Part shown: piece after piece, positions 24,365-35,814 of the stretch
Numbering within the stretch: the first letter of the stretch is position 1
Layout: every line of letters starts with the position of its first letter
NCBI RefSeq assembly: GCF_002776525.5
Contig: NC_045437.1
Coordinates: forward strand, 137,577,814-137,641,813
From: Piliocolobus tephrosceles
Lineage: Eukaryota; Chordata; Mammalia; Primates; Cercopithecidae
Reading direction: 5' to 3'
Length of the DNA: 64,000 nucleotides
Program-made: the position numbers and the translations under genes
Notes under the pieces: model-generated
Databases searched by the model: none
The model's input: only the letters and a program-made list of their open reading frames with translations
Told to the model about the DNA's origin: nothing

Positions 24365-25085
24365 GGGAAAATGTTAGATTGTTAAATCCAGGTAATGGGC
24401 ACAGGAATATTTCTTAGCAGTCTCATTCTCTTTACTTTTCTCTGTGTTAATATTAGTTTATAGCTATTATTCGGTTAAGGGAAAAGTAAGAAAAAGCATC
24501 TGAAGGGTTTTTCAAAGCTGAGAGGTATGTGCTTGTTTGTAATTTCCCCAGATTCCCCAGTGTTTCAAGGCATCTTCCAACAGTCTCCTAAGTACTTCAT
24601 GTGGGTGCTAAATGTAAGGGGCAGGTCACTGAGGCTTCTCACCCTTCCAGATAATTTTCCAGTCACTTGTTCACCTCAGCACCAGCCAGGACGGCTCCCC
24701 ACAGTGAACCTGCTAATGTTTTCCTCATCTAACTTTAAGAGGCAAAGGTTGTTATCACTCCCGAGGGGCAGGAAAGTCAACCATCAGTTCCTTTCTCTTG
24801 ATGTCTAGACTAAATAGTGTCGCTCTTCTGCCAACTCTAAAGTGCTTGGGTGAGCCTAAGAGAAATGTTCCATCCCATGCAGAATCAGGGAGAGCATTTT
24901 GTGGTTCTGTCCACTACACCCCTGAAGTTCTCACTGACTCTTCTGTCACAGAACCTCCCAAGCAGTGTGACTCCCTCCTTCCTGGGCTTCCCACCTACCA
25001 GGCACTGTCCTCCAAACAGCGCTTTCTCTTGTACTTACACTAGTATATCTCATGTCCATTCCAGACAGGCCTTCTTGTATTCTTA
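24365..25085. other. unique DNA, no gene seen
   Basis: No repeat recognised. Overlapping plus frames (24527-25086) have no domain. Confidence 0.5.
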
Positions 25086-25226
25086 GCAATCTCCCCCACT
25101 TTACCTTTTTCTCCTCTCCTCTACCCTTTCTCCTCTCCCTCCTCTGTCCCCTCTCTTTTTCTGTTTCCCTCTCCTTTTTACCCTTGTCATCTCTGCCACC
25201 TTTTCTTCCCCCTCTTCTCCCTCCAG
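25086..25226. repeat. polypyrimidine tract (about 140 bp)
   Basis: Almost uninterrupted C/T on the plus strand (TTTTTCTCCTCTCCTCTACC and onward), ending TCTCCCTCCAG. Translation of either strand is compositional. Confidence 0.9.
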
Positions 25227-25229
25227 ATG

Positions 25230-26655
25230 CCTGAGAGAAGGTCCCCAGTAGCCTTCCCAACCTCTAGATTTCCAGTGATAAGAATTCAGAAAGTCCTCAT
25301 CAAGGGAGCACTGTCATCTTTCTGTTCTTTCCAGTTTAAAAAGTTCTAAATAGTACAGAAGCTTTAGCCTAGGTACTAAAAATCGTTCATTCAAGGCTCT
25401 ATTGAGCCTTTAATAAATTATATGACCTTGGACAAATCAAACGAGGTGATCAAGTAGAAATAAATACTCCTTGTCTCCTTGCCAGGCATTATGAGGCTCT
25501 GAGATGGTGTTTGTAAAACAGCTGGGATCAACGAGGAGGAGGATAAAAAAGTCAGGTGCTGCTGCCATGGCTTCGTTGTCAGATTGACACAGGCTAATGA
25601 CGGGGGTGGGAACATTCACTGAGAACAGGGCTGAGGATGATTCATGTCAACATCTCTTGTTCTTTCACAATAGATGCCCTCTTCCCAGGGAAAGTACACT
25701 GGTGAAGAGTCCTAAGAGTGTATCTTCGAGCTATGTATATATTAGAGCAACATTTCTTTCTTTTATTTGACATAGACAAAGAAGAATTTCGTTTATTCAT
25801 GGTATATGAAGATTTTAGATCAGGGCAAGGAAAACGTGTCTTCTTAATAAGTCTTTAAGTGATTGCTTTTTGCTCATTTCCAATTCACTAAGACTTATTC
25901 AAGCAATAATCTTTACAACAGGGTGAAAAATGAGGCAATAAACGCGTAATGCAATTGATTAAGTGAAAAAAGCTGGGCCATGTGTGGAGCATGAAGCACA
26001 GAGCTGGAGAGGGTAGGATGATTACTTAAGAAGTTGAGGTATTTTTTTTCGCTGTTCACCAGGCCCCACTGTGGATTCTAGTGGGAAAAACCAGTGTCTG
26101 CAGTTCTGATAGCTCTGCTCTGCAGCAGATGGTCTCCCAGGAAACCCTGTTATAGAGATGCAACAGGCTTTGGGTTCAGCAAACCATGTCTCTTGTTGGC
26201 TTTATTTACAATGCAGGTTTCTGGAAAGTCCCATGGGCTGAGATTGAAGAGGTACGGGTTATATTCACAGATCTGGAACAATTGCATTGTGTGAGTTTTT
26301 CTTTGCCTCTCTGGATCTTGAATTCTCAATTCGAAAAATAGCTAGCAAGTAGAAGAGAGTCCTTTTTATAAAATTGAGGAAAATTGTGGCATGATACCTC
26401 AGTGCTCGCACTGCCTATTTTTATGTTTACCTTGATTAGTAATGTACTGCTCTTAGCACTTCTATGGGCTCCCTCCCCAATCCTTAATCAAGGGAGATTT
26501 GGGGCTACTTTGTCAGAAGGGAGGACTGGAAAAATTGTCATGGTGGCATGTTACCAGACAAGGTTGAAACTGCCTCTATAAGAAGGTAAATACAGGCTGA
26601 CAGAGAGGAATGCCGGCCGGTAGTAGTATCCAGCTGCTTGGGTGAATCAGTTTCT
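25230..26655. other. unique DNA, no gene seen
   Basis: No recognised repeat or exon. Short frames at 25418-25619, 26094-26294 and 26384-26581 have no domain. Confidence 0.5.
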
Positions 26656-26658
26656 GAG

Positions 26659-27274
26659 TGTGATTGTTACTGGAAAGGGGTCCAAATCCAGACCCCAAGA
26701 GAGGACTCTTGGATCTCACACAAGATCACTTTACTGTAAAGTGAAAGCAAGTTTACTAAGAAAGAAAAGGAACAAAAGCATGGCTACTCCATAGGCAGAG
26801 CAGCACTTAGGGCTGCTGGTTGCCTATTTTTATAATTATTTCTTGATTATATGCTGAGAAAGGGGTGGATTATTCATGAGTTGTCCAGGAAAGGGGTGGG
26901 CAATTCCAGGAACTGAGGGTTCGTCCCCTTTTTAGAACATGTAGGGTAACTTCCTGACATTGCCATGGCATTTGTAAACTGTCATGGCACCGGTGGGAGT
27001 GTTTTTTAGCATGCTCATGCATTTTTGTTAATGTATAATGAGCAATAAAGATGACCAGATGTCACTTTTGTTACCATCTTGGTTTGGGCTGGCTTCTTTA
27101 CCACAGCTTGTTTTATCAGCAAGGTCTTTATGACCTGTATCTTGTGACAACTTCCTATCTCATCCTATGACTTAAAATGCCTAACCTCCTGGGAATGCAG
27201 CCTGGTAGGTCTCAGCCTTATTTTACCCAGCCCCTGTTCAAGGTGGAGTTGCTCTGGTTCCAATGCCTCTGACA
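26659..27274 (-). mobile_element. ERV1-like solo LTR, antisense, with 4-bp target duplication
   Basis: A 616-bp LTR of a retrovirus-like element. On the plus strand it opens TGTGATTGTTACTGG and closes AATGCCTCTGACA, the TG...CA form of LTR ends. TGAG lies on both sides (26655-26658 and 27275-27278), the 4-bp duplication typical of ERV1 integrase. Internal landmarks include AGTGAAAGCAAGTTTACTAA, GCCATGGCATTTGTAAACTG and GCAAGGTCTTTATGACCTG. No viral genes adjoin it, so the provirus was lost by LTR-LTR recombination. The poly(A) signal region is degenerate. I do not name the family. Confidence 0.9.
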
Positions 27275-27278
27275 TGAG

Positions 27279-27698
27279 CATTAGAGATTGAGAGAAATAC
27301 GAAGTTTTTCAGAAGCTTTCTGTGAGTTATGTCATAGAATTTCTTTAATAGTCTTTATGAGATTCAAGTTAATATTGGATTACTTCTTTGCTTGCTGAAA
27401 CATACATCTTTAAATACAATTCTGATCTTAGAGGGTCACATTAGGCCCTGGGATTTATGCAAGTCACACATAATAAGGTTTCCTTAAGAGAAGTCTACTA
27501 TTAACCTGAATCCTTCTAAATTTAAAGTGTTTTCATTGTATAGTGTTGTTTCCTTTATTTTTCTCTTATGTAACTAGGTGGCTAGAAATTCAACTGTAGC
27601 ACCTTAGAGGGAAATGGAATTGAGGGAAGGAAATATTGGGGATGAGGCTTATCCCAAACTTGAAAAAGAGAATTATTGGGCCAATGTATTGAGATTAC
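27279..27698. other. unique DNA, no gene seen
   Basis: No repeat recognised. Confidence 0.5.
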
Positions 27699-27699
27699 A

Positions 27700-28085
27700 C
27701 AGAGTCAATTAATGAGCAAGATAGGTTTATGGCAGTGAAGCCTCAAAGTTCATGATCTCAATACTAACCAATGTGCTTCCTTCCTGAGTAAAAATCTACA
27801 AGATGGCAAATCCCAGTTCTATCCTGGAACCTTTTGCAGTTTGGAGTTATCTCAAGTAGGAGTTGAGATGATGCGATCCTAACAATAATTATCCATTATG
27901 AGGCTTGACAATGAAGGAAGCATTTACCCAGTGGATTATCTCAGGTGGTCTTTGCATGAAGTCTGATAAACTAGGTATTTCTATTCCTCATTTGTGGTTA
28001 AAAATGTTGAGACTCATGTAGTTTAAATGTTTCTGAGAAAAAACACATTGTGGTAACTTGGATCTCAGAATTCCTGTCTCCTAGG
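27700..28085 (-). repeat. MIR-like remnants, antisense (two pieces)
   Basis: 27700-27785 resembles an antisense tRNA-like MIR end (ACTAACCAATGTGCTTCC). 27900-28085 resembles an antisense core (TTGAGACTCATGTAG). Both are weak. Confidence 0.35.
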
Positions 28086-28144
28086 AAATGTTTCTACAAT
28101 GATTTCTCAGGATATGTATTCCATTTTCTCACAAATCTTGAAAA

Positions 28145-28395
28145 TGGCCTATGTGCAAGGCACTCTGTTAGGGAAACACAAATGAATGGCAGTTAATGTA
28201 GTAACTAAATGATCAGTTTAGTGATGCTGACAGCCATGTAAAGAAATCATTTCTCTCCAGTGTAGCCCATGTAATAAACGAGATAGGGCCAAGGTTGGGG
28301 AGGATCTGGAGGTTAAAGGTAAGCATCAGAAAAGGAGAGATGCTTGAGCAGAATTTTGAGAAGTAGGTAGAAGTTGTCTAGGTAGACAGAATTTC
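28145..28395 (-). repeat. L2 fragment, antisense
   Basis: TATGTGCAAGGCACTCTGTT, GAGAGATGCTTGAGCAG, TTTTGAGAAGTAGGTAGAAG match antisense L2. Confidence 0.65.
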
Positions 28396-29638
28396 TATGA
28401 AAAAAAAAAATCGAATACTGTGTCACTGCCTTCAAAATAGCTCTTTATGCAGATTTTCCCATAGCCACTATTATAACGTTTTGGTAGTATAAGCATCATT
28501 AACTAGAATAGGAGTGTGATACATGTGAAAACTGGATCCTCATTCAGTTCTTTCATCAGTTTGTTATGTTTTTCATTTAAATGTTTTATTGACTTGCTCC
28601 ATCAACATCAAAAAGAAAACAGTCTTTGCCTCTCTTGTGTCCTTGAGTAATTTGCTTGCTGCCTACAGACTGGCATCAAAATAGCCTTGAACTTGGGTTG
28701 TCTAGTCTGCATTATCTCCAGAATCTGAGGCAGGCAGCACAATCAACTTTTCCATTTATTTCCTTACTTATTTTCAAAAGAGGTTATCATATTTATTTTC
28801 AAAATATATGTGGAGAAGTTAACTTGGATATCATGCAAACACAAAGTTTAGCTTCATGTTTTTTTTTCTACATTAACTGTTTCTTGGATATGAGAAGAAA
28901 GAATAATTTGGAGATGAGAAAGGAATGAACATCCCTTTATTGATACTGTCATTTGGTGAACTGTATGCATCCTGACTGAAAACAGATGGTCATAGCATCT
29001 TGTATGAAAAGGGAGATGTTCAATACAGGAAATTAACATTAATGCCTTAAAATGCTAACCTCTCCTTGCTCCAATTTCTAGTCTATGCAAGATAATTCCA
29101 GGATTGATGCTTGTCTATCTCTTCTGCCTCAGTTTCTCTCCCTTGAGAAGAGGAGGTCAAGTATCACAAGAACACTGAGGTTTGTCACACCCTCTGAGGT
29201 CTTGGGAAACAAGATACCCTGTGAGATCAAGGTATTATTAGAAGGTAGAGTTCTCACAAAGAAAGTACATTCTCACTTGCTTCATATGCACTCTGAAGTG
29301 AAGAACAACAGAAAACCCCCTGCTAATCCAGCATAACCCAAAACAGGCTTCCCCAACCCCTACCAGTTCTTTCTTGTCCTGCCTTCTCTCTAGGTCTCCA
29401 TTCTCATCCTCTTTTTCCCTTACCTGTCCTCATGTCCCTCCCTGCCCATGAGGATCTCAGACTTGACTTTGTCAATGTTTACCTGGTCACAATCTATTTC
29501 CTGGATGAAAACCACTCCTATCCCCAGTCTCAAGGCTTGTATTTCAGATAATGCAAAACCTACAGGGTCCACTTTAACACATGGCACAAACTGCCTGGTG
29601 TGCCTTTAGCCTCTTCTCAGGGAAGCTGACTTTTCAGA
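28396..29638. other. unique DNA, no gene seen
   Basis: No repeat recognised. A plus frame at 29085-29336 (83 codons) shows no domain and has no partner exon signature. Confidence 0.5.
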
Positions 29639-29978
29639 ATGGCTGAATGAAAAATAAGGGCAGTACCAAAGGCTGATAGGGATATGTATAATCTGGATCA
29701 CTCATATGTTGCTCATGGGAATTTCAAATGACACAGTTATGCTAGAAAACACTTGTGCAGTTTAAAAAGAGGAAAAACTGAACATTAAAACTCCCTACGA
29801 TCATTCGTGGGTATTATCCCAGAGGAATAAAAACTTACATTCACACAAACCTGTACACAAATGTTTATAGCAGCTTTATTCATAATAATCCCAAACTGGA
29901 AACAACCCAGATTCAATGTGTAAATGACTAAACAAACTGTGGTGTATATATATATACTGTAGAATACTACCCAGCATA

Positions 29979-29979
<1 letters not shown>

Positions 29980-30038
<59 letters not shown>

Positions 30039-30066
30039 CTGTGTGTATGTGTGTGTGTGTGTGTGT
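29980..30066. repeat. compound microsatellite (CT)n-(AT)n-(TG)n
   Basis: CT at 29980-30024, AT at about 30025-30038, TG at 30040-30066. It lies on the tail side of the adjoining antisense Alu, so it probably grew from that Alu's A-tail. Confidence 0.95.
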
Positions 30067-30362
30067 TTAATTTTTGAGATGAGGTCTTGCTCTTTCACCC
30101 AGGCTAGAGTGCAGTGGCGCAATCATGGTTCACTGCAGCCTGACCTGGTCAAGGCTTGAGTGATCCGCCTGCCTTGGCCTTCTCCTGAGTAGCAGGGACT
30201 ACAGAGTGAACCATGGTGCCTGGCTAATTCTTTATTCTTATTTTTATAGGAATGGGGTCTTACTATGTTGTCCAAGCTGGTTTTGAATTCCTGAGCTCAA
30301 GCAATCCTCCCTCCTTGGCCTCCCAAAATGTTGCGATTACAGGTGTGACCACTATGCCTGGC
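30067..30362 (-). mobile_element. Alu SINE, antisense, AluJ-like
   Basis: TTTTTGAGATGAGGTCTTGC, GGCTAGAGTGCAGTGGCGCA, mid-linker TTCTTATTTTTATAGGAATG, end ACCACTATGCCTGGC. Inserted into the L1 around it. Confidence 0.92.
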
Positions 30363-30789
30363 AGGAACCAAATTATTGATACATAAAATAAACTGAATGA
30401 ATCTATAGAGACTTATTCTGACTCAAAAAAGCCAATCTCAGAAAGTCATGATTCCGTTTGTATAATATTCTCAAAATGACAAAAATTTAGAAATAGAAGA
30501 GATTCGTGAGTGCCAAGGATTAAGGAAGGGGTAGGAATATGAGGGAAGGAGGCTATGTCTATAAAATTGTACATGAGTGATTGTTGTGACGATGGGAATG
30601 TTTTACATTTTGACTGTATCAATGTCAGCATCTTGGTTGAGAGGTCGTACTATAGTTTTGCAAGATTTTATCACTGAGGAAAACTGGGTAAAGGGTACAT
30701 AGAGTCTTTTCATATTCCTCCTTTAAATGTATATGGAGTAACAACTATATGAAAATAAAAAGTTTTATTATAGAGGTAAAAAGTAAAAA

Positions 30790-31160
30790 AAAAATTAATA
30801 GTACCAAATAAAGGGCTCAAGGATCATCACTTCTTGGTAAATGTCAGTTTAACTATGTTAAATAGATTTTCTCATTAAAGAATTTTAGAGAATACTTAAG
30901 AGATTTGTCTCCAGGAGAGGCTGTAGGTACAGAACTGCCAAAATTTATATGGTCATGTAGCACTTCAGGAATATTATTGACACCTTGTTGAAACAGTGTT
31001 GTGAGAAACATGGCGCTACCTTTTTTTGTAGTAGTCATAGCAAAATAACCACTCTACATTGAGTGTTTTCCATGTTCTAGTGACCCTTTTAAGTGCAGTT
31101 TATATGGCAAGTTCATGGAATCCTCACAGAACTCCTTAGGGTGAGAAATTGGGATGCTGA
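30790..31160. other. unique DNA, possible weak antisense MIR at 31060-31150
   Basis: AATCCTCACAGAACTCCTTA resembles an antisense MIR core. The rest is unassigned. Confidence 0.35.
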
Positions 31161-31164
31161 TGCT

Positions 31165-31440
31165 TGGGTCCCACCCAGAGATTGAGGTGTAATAACTCTG
31201 GCATGCGACTATGGGTATTGGGAGTTTTTAAGCCTCACTAGTGATTTTAATATGAAGCCAAAGCCTGGTAATACTCTAGTTGAGGTCATTGAGTGATATG
31301 GGCCAACAGCATTGACATCACCTGGGCATTTGTGATGAATGCAGAATATCAGGCCCCATCCCAGACCTTCTGCATCATAATTTGGGTCTTTACAACTCCC
31401 TCAGGTCATTCATTAGTACATTAATGTTTAAAAAGCACCA
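31165..31440. mobile_element. two adjacent MER3/MER58-like hAT fossils
   Basis: First copy about 31165-31275 (GGGTCCCACCCAGAGATTGA, GGGAGTTTTTAAGCCTCAC). Second copy about 31305-31440 (GACATCACCTGGGCATTTGT, CAGGCCCCATCCCAGACCTT). Both resemble the hAT-Charlie family with a GGGCCCCACCCCAGA core, in the same orientation. Confidence 0.55.
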
Positions 31441-31444
31441 GTCT

Positions 31445-32262
31445 TAATGCATAGCTAGTATACGTTGGAGAGGAGATTTGAACACAGTCTGACTAGGCTT
31501 TTGGTCCTAAAAACACAACATAGAGCACATGTTTTATCAAATGCATTGAGAATGAATGACTGCAAAGCAAGTGTGCTGACTGTTGCCCTGAATAAGCAGA
31601 GTGGGACTGTGGAAACAGTGACACCAACATATAAAGTGATGCTCCTATCTTGTTCTTAGCTGTTGAATCCATTATTGGGTTGATGCTCTAGTGTGCCACA
31701 CATTAAGAAGACTGCTAATGGCATCTGAGGTGACATGCAGTGGAGAAGAGCTTAGGAAGCATTTCAAACAAGAAATAGACAATAAATATGTGAAGAGGCA
31801 GATGAAGGTGCAGTATAACCAACTGTTCTTCTGTTAGTGGTAACTCACATTGTCATTGGATGACCATACAGGTGTATCAGTCCTGGTTACTGGAATATTA
31901 AACTGTGACTGACTGATTTTACTGTGCAAATTCTATGAAGAGAATACCAATTGGATGACTGTATTGTTCTTCTGTGAGTCTATTTCAAGCTAAATTTGAT
32001 ATGGTCTGTGTCCACTGGGAATTCATAATTTTAAAAATTCTCTCTGCATCCCCCTTCTTCTGTTCTCATCTTCCCACTTACTTTGCATACAAAATTAAAT
32101 TAGAGATTTAGTAGAAACAGAAATGAATGAGAACATTTTTATCCATCAGGGATGTAAAACCAGTAGAGAAGAGTGGGGTACAGGAAACCATTGTATATAA
32201 CATAAAGCCAAAGAAAACAATCAGTAGGGGTGGAAAGTCTCCAATAATGCAGAAAGAGGAGT
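31445..32262. other. unique DNA, no gene seen
   Basis: No repeat recognised. The minus frame starting at 32518 extends into this interval and is compositional. Confidence 0.5.
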
Positions 32263-32264
32263 AA

Positions 32265-32575
32265 TTATATACTAAGGGAGGGGTTAGGGTATTCTTCACA
32301 GAGGAAAGAAATGGTGCATTTGTTCTGAGCCTTGCTGTATACCAAAATTGTAGACCATTCAGAATGGTGTTGCCTTGTTTAGGAATGCATACAACTTGAG
32401 GTGTGAAATTGAAGAGTGTCAAAATATAAGGTGCGTTTAAAGAGGTGGGAATAAAATGAAGTTGGAACGGGTAGGAAGACACCACATTGTGGAGGCTTCT
32501 GAATGCCAAACTGAACACAAAACTTTATTCTGAGAATGATGAGGTACCCTTGAATGTGTTGAGTTACAATGGAGA
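32265..32575 (-). mobile_element. L2 LINE fragment, antisense
   Basis: AGGTGTGAAATTGAAGAGTG, ATAAGGTGCGTTTAAAGAGG, CGGGTAGGAAGAC and AACTTTATTCTGAGAATGAT follow antisense L2. The 136-codon minus frame (32108-32518) overlaps it and is not a gene. Confidence 0.65.
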
Positions 32576-32579
32576 ATTT

Positions 32580-32795
32580 AGAAGCATGCTGCCTCAGTTG
32601 GTAGTCCAACTCTGCCACTTGCTGGCTGCAAACATGGCAATAAAGCCCTCACCTCTCTAAGCCTCAGTTTACCCATTTGTGAAGTAGAGATAACTCAAAG
32701 GGTTGCCATAGGCATAAAATAATCCATGTAAAGTTCGGAACATAGTGCTTAGCATGCAGTAAATTCTCAATAAATACTTTGATGATGACAATGGC
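32580..32795 (+). repeat. MIR SINE, well preserved
   Basis: CTCTGCCACTTGCTGGCTGC, AAGCCTCAGTTTACCCATTT, GGGTTGCCATAGGCATAAAA, AGTGCTTAGCATGCAGTAAA and TCTCAATAAATACTTTGATG cover essentially the full consensus. Confidence 0.9.
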
Positions 32796-32799
32796 CTAA

Positions 32800-33550
32800 G
32801 TAGAGGAAGACACCCTGATAGTGGTGAAATGGATTGAAGAGATGAAGCTTGCAGGATGGCACAAAGGCTTCCAGGACCCCCCTTATCTGTCTGAGCCTCC
32901 AAGGAGGCCAAATAATGTCATCCATGAGTCTGATTCAATAGCAGAAATGGGTTTGCATTCTTCTCATGCTGCATTATTCCTGGACCTTCGGTGGGCTCTC
33001 AGGAGCTCATTTAACATGTTAGAATACAGATTTAAGAGTGATGAAATCTATTTCATTACACTAAAAAAAATATAGACTTCCAACCTTAGCAACTCAGAAT
33101 GCACAATAATTACAGCTTATAGAGCAAGTGGATTAAGATACAGGGGGAAGTTTTCCTAAGTCAGAAAATTAAATAGAAACTGAATGAAACTTCTGGAGTA
33201 AATTGAGACAACACTCCTAAGGATTCTACAATGAGATACTTTCTCGTGTCAAAATACCTTAATACCTTAGTGTTTCTTAACCATTGCAGGGCTGTACTAA
33301 GCACTGAGGACATTTTTGGGTCTTGGTACTCATGAAAAGCCAGGATCATTTCTGAGTCCTTGTGATAATCAAATGCAACAACTTCCCACCCACCGCAACA
33401 TAAGCACAGCACGTGTTCCCAGCATTCCAAGAGGGTGGCAGTTAGGTACCACCTAAATAAGAACTATTATGAAGATGCTGTCTATTTGGAGAAAAGGCTA
33501 GCTGGATGTCACTTCTACTCAACTATGGCTTTCACAGTGAGGAGTGAAAC
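32800..33550. other. unique DNA, no gene seen
   Basis: No repeat recognised. Frames at 32821-33075 (plus) and 33161-33430 (minus) have no domain. Confidence 0.45.
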
Positions 33551-33552
33551 TT

Positions 33553-33735
33553 ACCAGCTTGACCTTGAATCAGAGAATTTCCCTTTCTGTTATCTCAGTT
33601 TCCTTTCCTGCAACATGGAAAAAAGAAAAACAAAAATGTACTGAACTCTTACCATGCAGGAGTATCATAATGTTGCCTCTCTGAAGGTTTATCTGAGGAT
33701 TAGCACTTTGGCATTCGTCTAGTTCACAGTACCCA
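33553..33735 (+). repeat. MIR-like fragment
   Basis: TTATCTCAGTTTCCTTTCCT and GAAGGTTTATCTGAGGATTA are in MIR order. Diverged. Confidence 0.5.
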
Positions 33736-33739
33736 ATAG

Positions 33740-34568
33740 TAACAATTGTTTTAAACTACCTTTAATCATATCTAAGATGCCATGGATTGCAAATTGCCTT
33801 ATCACTTTATACACACTATGAAAAAAAATGCTGCTGATTAAATGGTGACACACTGCTCTATTATTGAGAATATATATACTTTAGATTTTCTTAGAGACAT
33901 TTTTCTCACATTACTCTTAGTACATATACAAAACCCAAACATGAACAAAGAAAGCTATTCCTAAAACTTCACACTCAGAATCCAACCCTTTTAACGTGGT
34001 CATCAATGCCAATTATTAGCACAGAAGATCATTCTTTCTCTACCAAGAGTCATTAAGACAGAGCATTTTTTAAAAGAATCTGCACAAGAACAAAACCCAC
34101 AGGTGCTAGGCTCTTTTTTGATTATGTAGAGCAAGCCTACTTGCAAGGGCAGCTTCAGGAATGTTGGGAAACAACTGATTCACTGCTGCCCCACTCCCTC
34201 CCACAACCATTTGTCTCCTTCTGGTTCAGAGTGTTTCTTTCCTGCCTTCAGGATTTTCTTCTAAGTTGCTGACACCCATTCCAAAGTTTTGATGCTTCCG
34301 TTGTTAATATTTCCAAATGCCCAGGAATGATAACATGAGTACAGCTCAAGCCTGACTTGGCTGACAGAGATTCTAAAGCACTATGGACTGCAAAGTGCAT
34401 TCTGATTTCAGAAATGTTAAAAGGTAGGAAAAGTTGCATTTCTGAACAGATAAAAAGTAAAAATGTGCATTGTTTTAGCTAAAAATGTGTGCATAAAGTA
34501 CATTTGTATTTAAAATACTCTTACCATGAAACCTCTTGCAAGTGAGAACTTGCCATATAGTTCCCTGT
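33740..34568. other. unique DNA, no gene seen
   Basis: No repeat recognised. Confidence 0.5.
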
Positions 34569-34570
34569 TA

Positions 34571-34715
34571 TTCAAAGTATCATTTACAGACCAGTACATG
34601 GAAACTTGGTAGAAATGTAGAATCTGGGTCCCTACCCCACACCTACTAAATTCAAATCTGCATTTTAACAAGATCTTCGATTGTTATGCACTTCCAACTT
34701 TCAGAAACACTGCTT
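34571..34715. mobile_element. MER3/MER58-like hAT fossil
   Basis: TTCAAAGTATCATTTACAGA, GAATCTGGGTCCCTACCCCA, CTGCATTTTAACAAGATC and AGAAACACTG resemble the same hAT-Charlie family as at 31.2 kb. Confidence 0.6.
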
Positions 34716-35139
34716 TCTGAATGTAGTACTTGACTGGTCGGCGCTAGTGGGATCTTCCTGTATAAATAGGTACATCTTCCCCAGCTTGTGCTCTCTGTCC
34801 TGCTCTGCTGATCCAGGTCACAGTGATGAACCTTGCTGGAAGGCCTTTGTGTATTGGTTACAAGAACTATGAAATGTTATTATATTTATCCTCTCCATCT
34901 ATGTCATCACACTTAAGGGAGACAAAGCACAGTTTTAGCAAAAGTTTACCCCCATCTATATCTTTTTCTAGAAGGTACTACAAGGCTAGCAGGAGGGGGA
35001 AGAGTCTTAAATAACTGCCTGCTTTGAGGGCTATACTTCTTAGCAATATTCAAAAATGTGTTCCGCATATAAAACCTAATGCAACTGCCTTTGCAAAAAT
35101 TATATCAGTGAGAAAATGAAGGCAGTGAAGGAGATCTAA

Positions 35140-35810
35140 TCTTGGCCAACCTCTGTCTTACCTTTGGCCTTTAAGCTGCCCTTCAGTTTTCCTGGGCTTG
35201 TGCCAAGCTAACTTTGGGAGACATTTTGTTTATAGTTTAAATGATGATAGCCCTTCCTCAAAACTCAACTGCCTTTGTAAAGCTGAGAGACCACTAGGCT
35301 AGGAGGATAGAGGAGGCTGAATTCTGCTAAGGTGTTGGCATAAATGATTGCCAGCCATTATTCCAGAGGTCACAAGATATGATATGCAATTTACCCAATT
35401 ACTCCTGCAGATGATATCACTATTGTGGAACCTAAGATTGGCCCTTTGAGATACTTTTTCAGGTTTTTTGCATGTCTACTGATGGCTCCACCTGAACACA
35501 CCAACTGCTCTTGTGGCCCCACCCAGAAGCTACTCAGTGTGTATGAGGAACACTTGCCACACTCCCATGATTGCACCCCCAACCAATCAACAGCAATCAC
35601 CCATTGCCTAGCACTCCTACCCCTTCCCCCAAACTATACTTGAAAGGCCCTAGCCCCTAAATTTTCTAGGAGGCTGATTTTAGTAATAATAAAACTCTGG
35701 TCCTCACTTAGCCAGTTCTATGTAAAACTCTTTTTCTCTTGGAATTTCACTACCTTGATAAATCAGCTCTATCTGGGCATCGGGCAAGAAAAACCTATTG
35801 GGTGGTTACA
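35140..35810 (+). mobile_element. ERV1-like solo LTR, sense, with promoter motifs
   Basis: A 671-bp LTR-like unit. LTR regulatory order is visible: AACCAATCAAC (CCAAT box, 35581), a TATA-like ACTATACT (35633), AATAAA (35688-35693), then the U5 part ending GGTGGTTACA. CTAA follows the end (35811-35814) and precedes the start (35136-35139), a plausible 4-bp duplication; the first dinucleotide is TC rather than TG. Interior landmarks: CCTAAGATTGGCCCTTTGAG, CATTATTCCAGAGGTCACA. No viral coding region adjoins it. Family not named. Confidence 0.75.
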
Positions 35811-35814
35811 CTAA

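Larger units (their letters stand above)
29640..30785 (+). mobile_element. L1M LINE 3' part, split by an Alu and microsatellite
   Basis: Sense L1 ORF2 end and 3'UTR. Left part: GGGTATTATCCCAGAGGAAT, TGTTTATAGCAGCTTTATTC, TAGAATACTACCCAGCA to 29979. Right part: AGGAACCAAATTATTGATAC from about 30363, then CAGAAAGTCATGATTCCG and the 3'UTR end near GAAAATAAAAAGTTTTATT. The two parts join smoothly if 29980-30362 is removed. The coding sequence is broken. Confidence 0.88.

Noticed and set aside
25052..25260. Opposite-strand frames rich in Ser/Leu or Arg/Glu/Lys
   Set aside because: They come from the polypyrimidine tract. Such biased translation is expected from C/T-only DNA.
32108..32518. 136-codon minus-strand frame
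   Set aside because: Most of it is the complement of an antisense L2 fragment, with no domain and no sign of splicing or a promoter.
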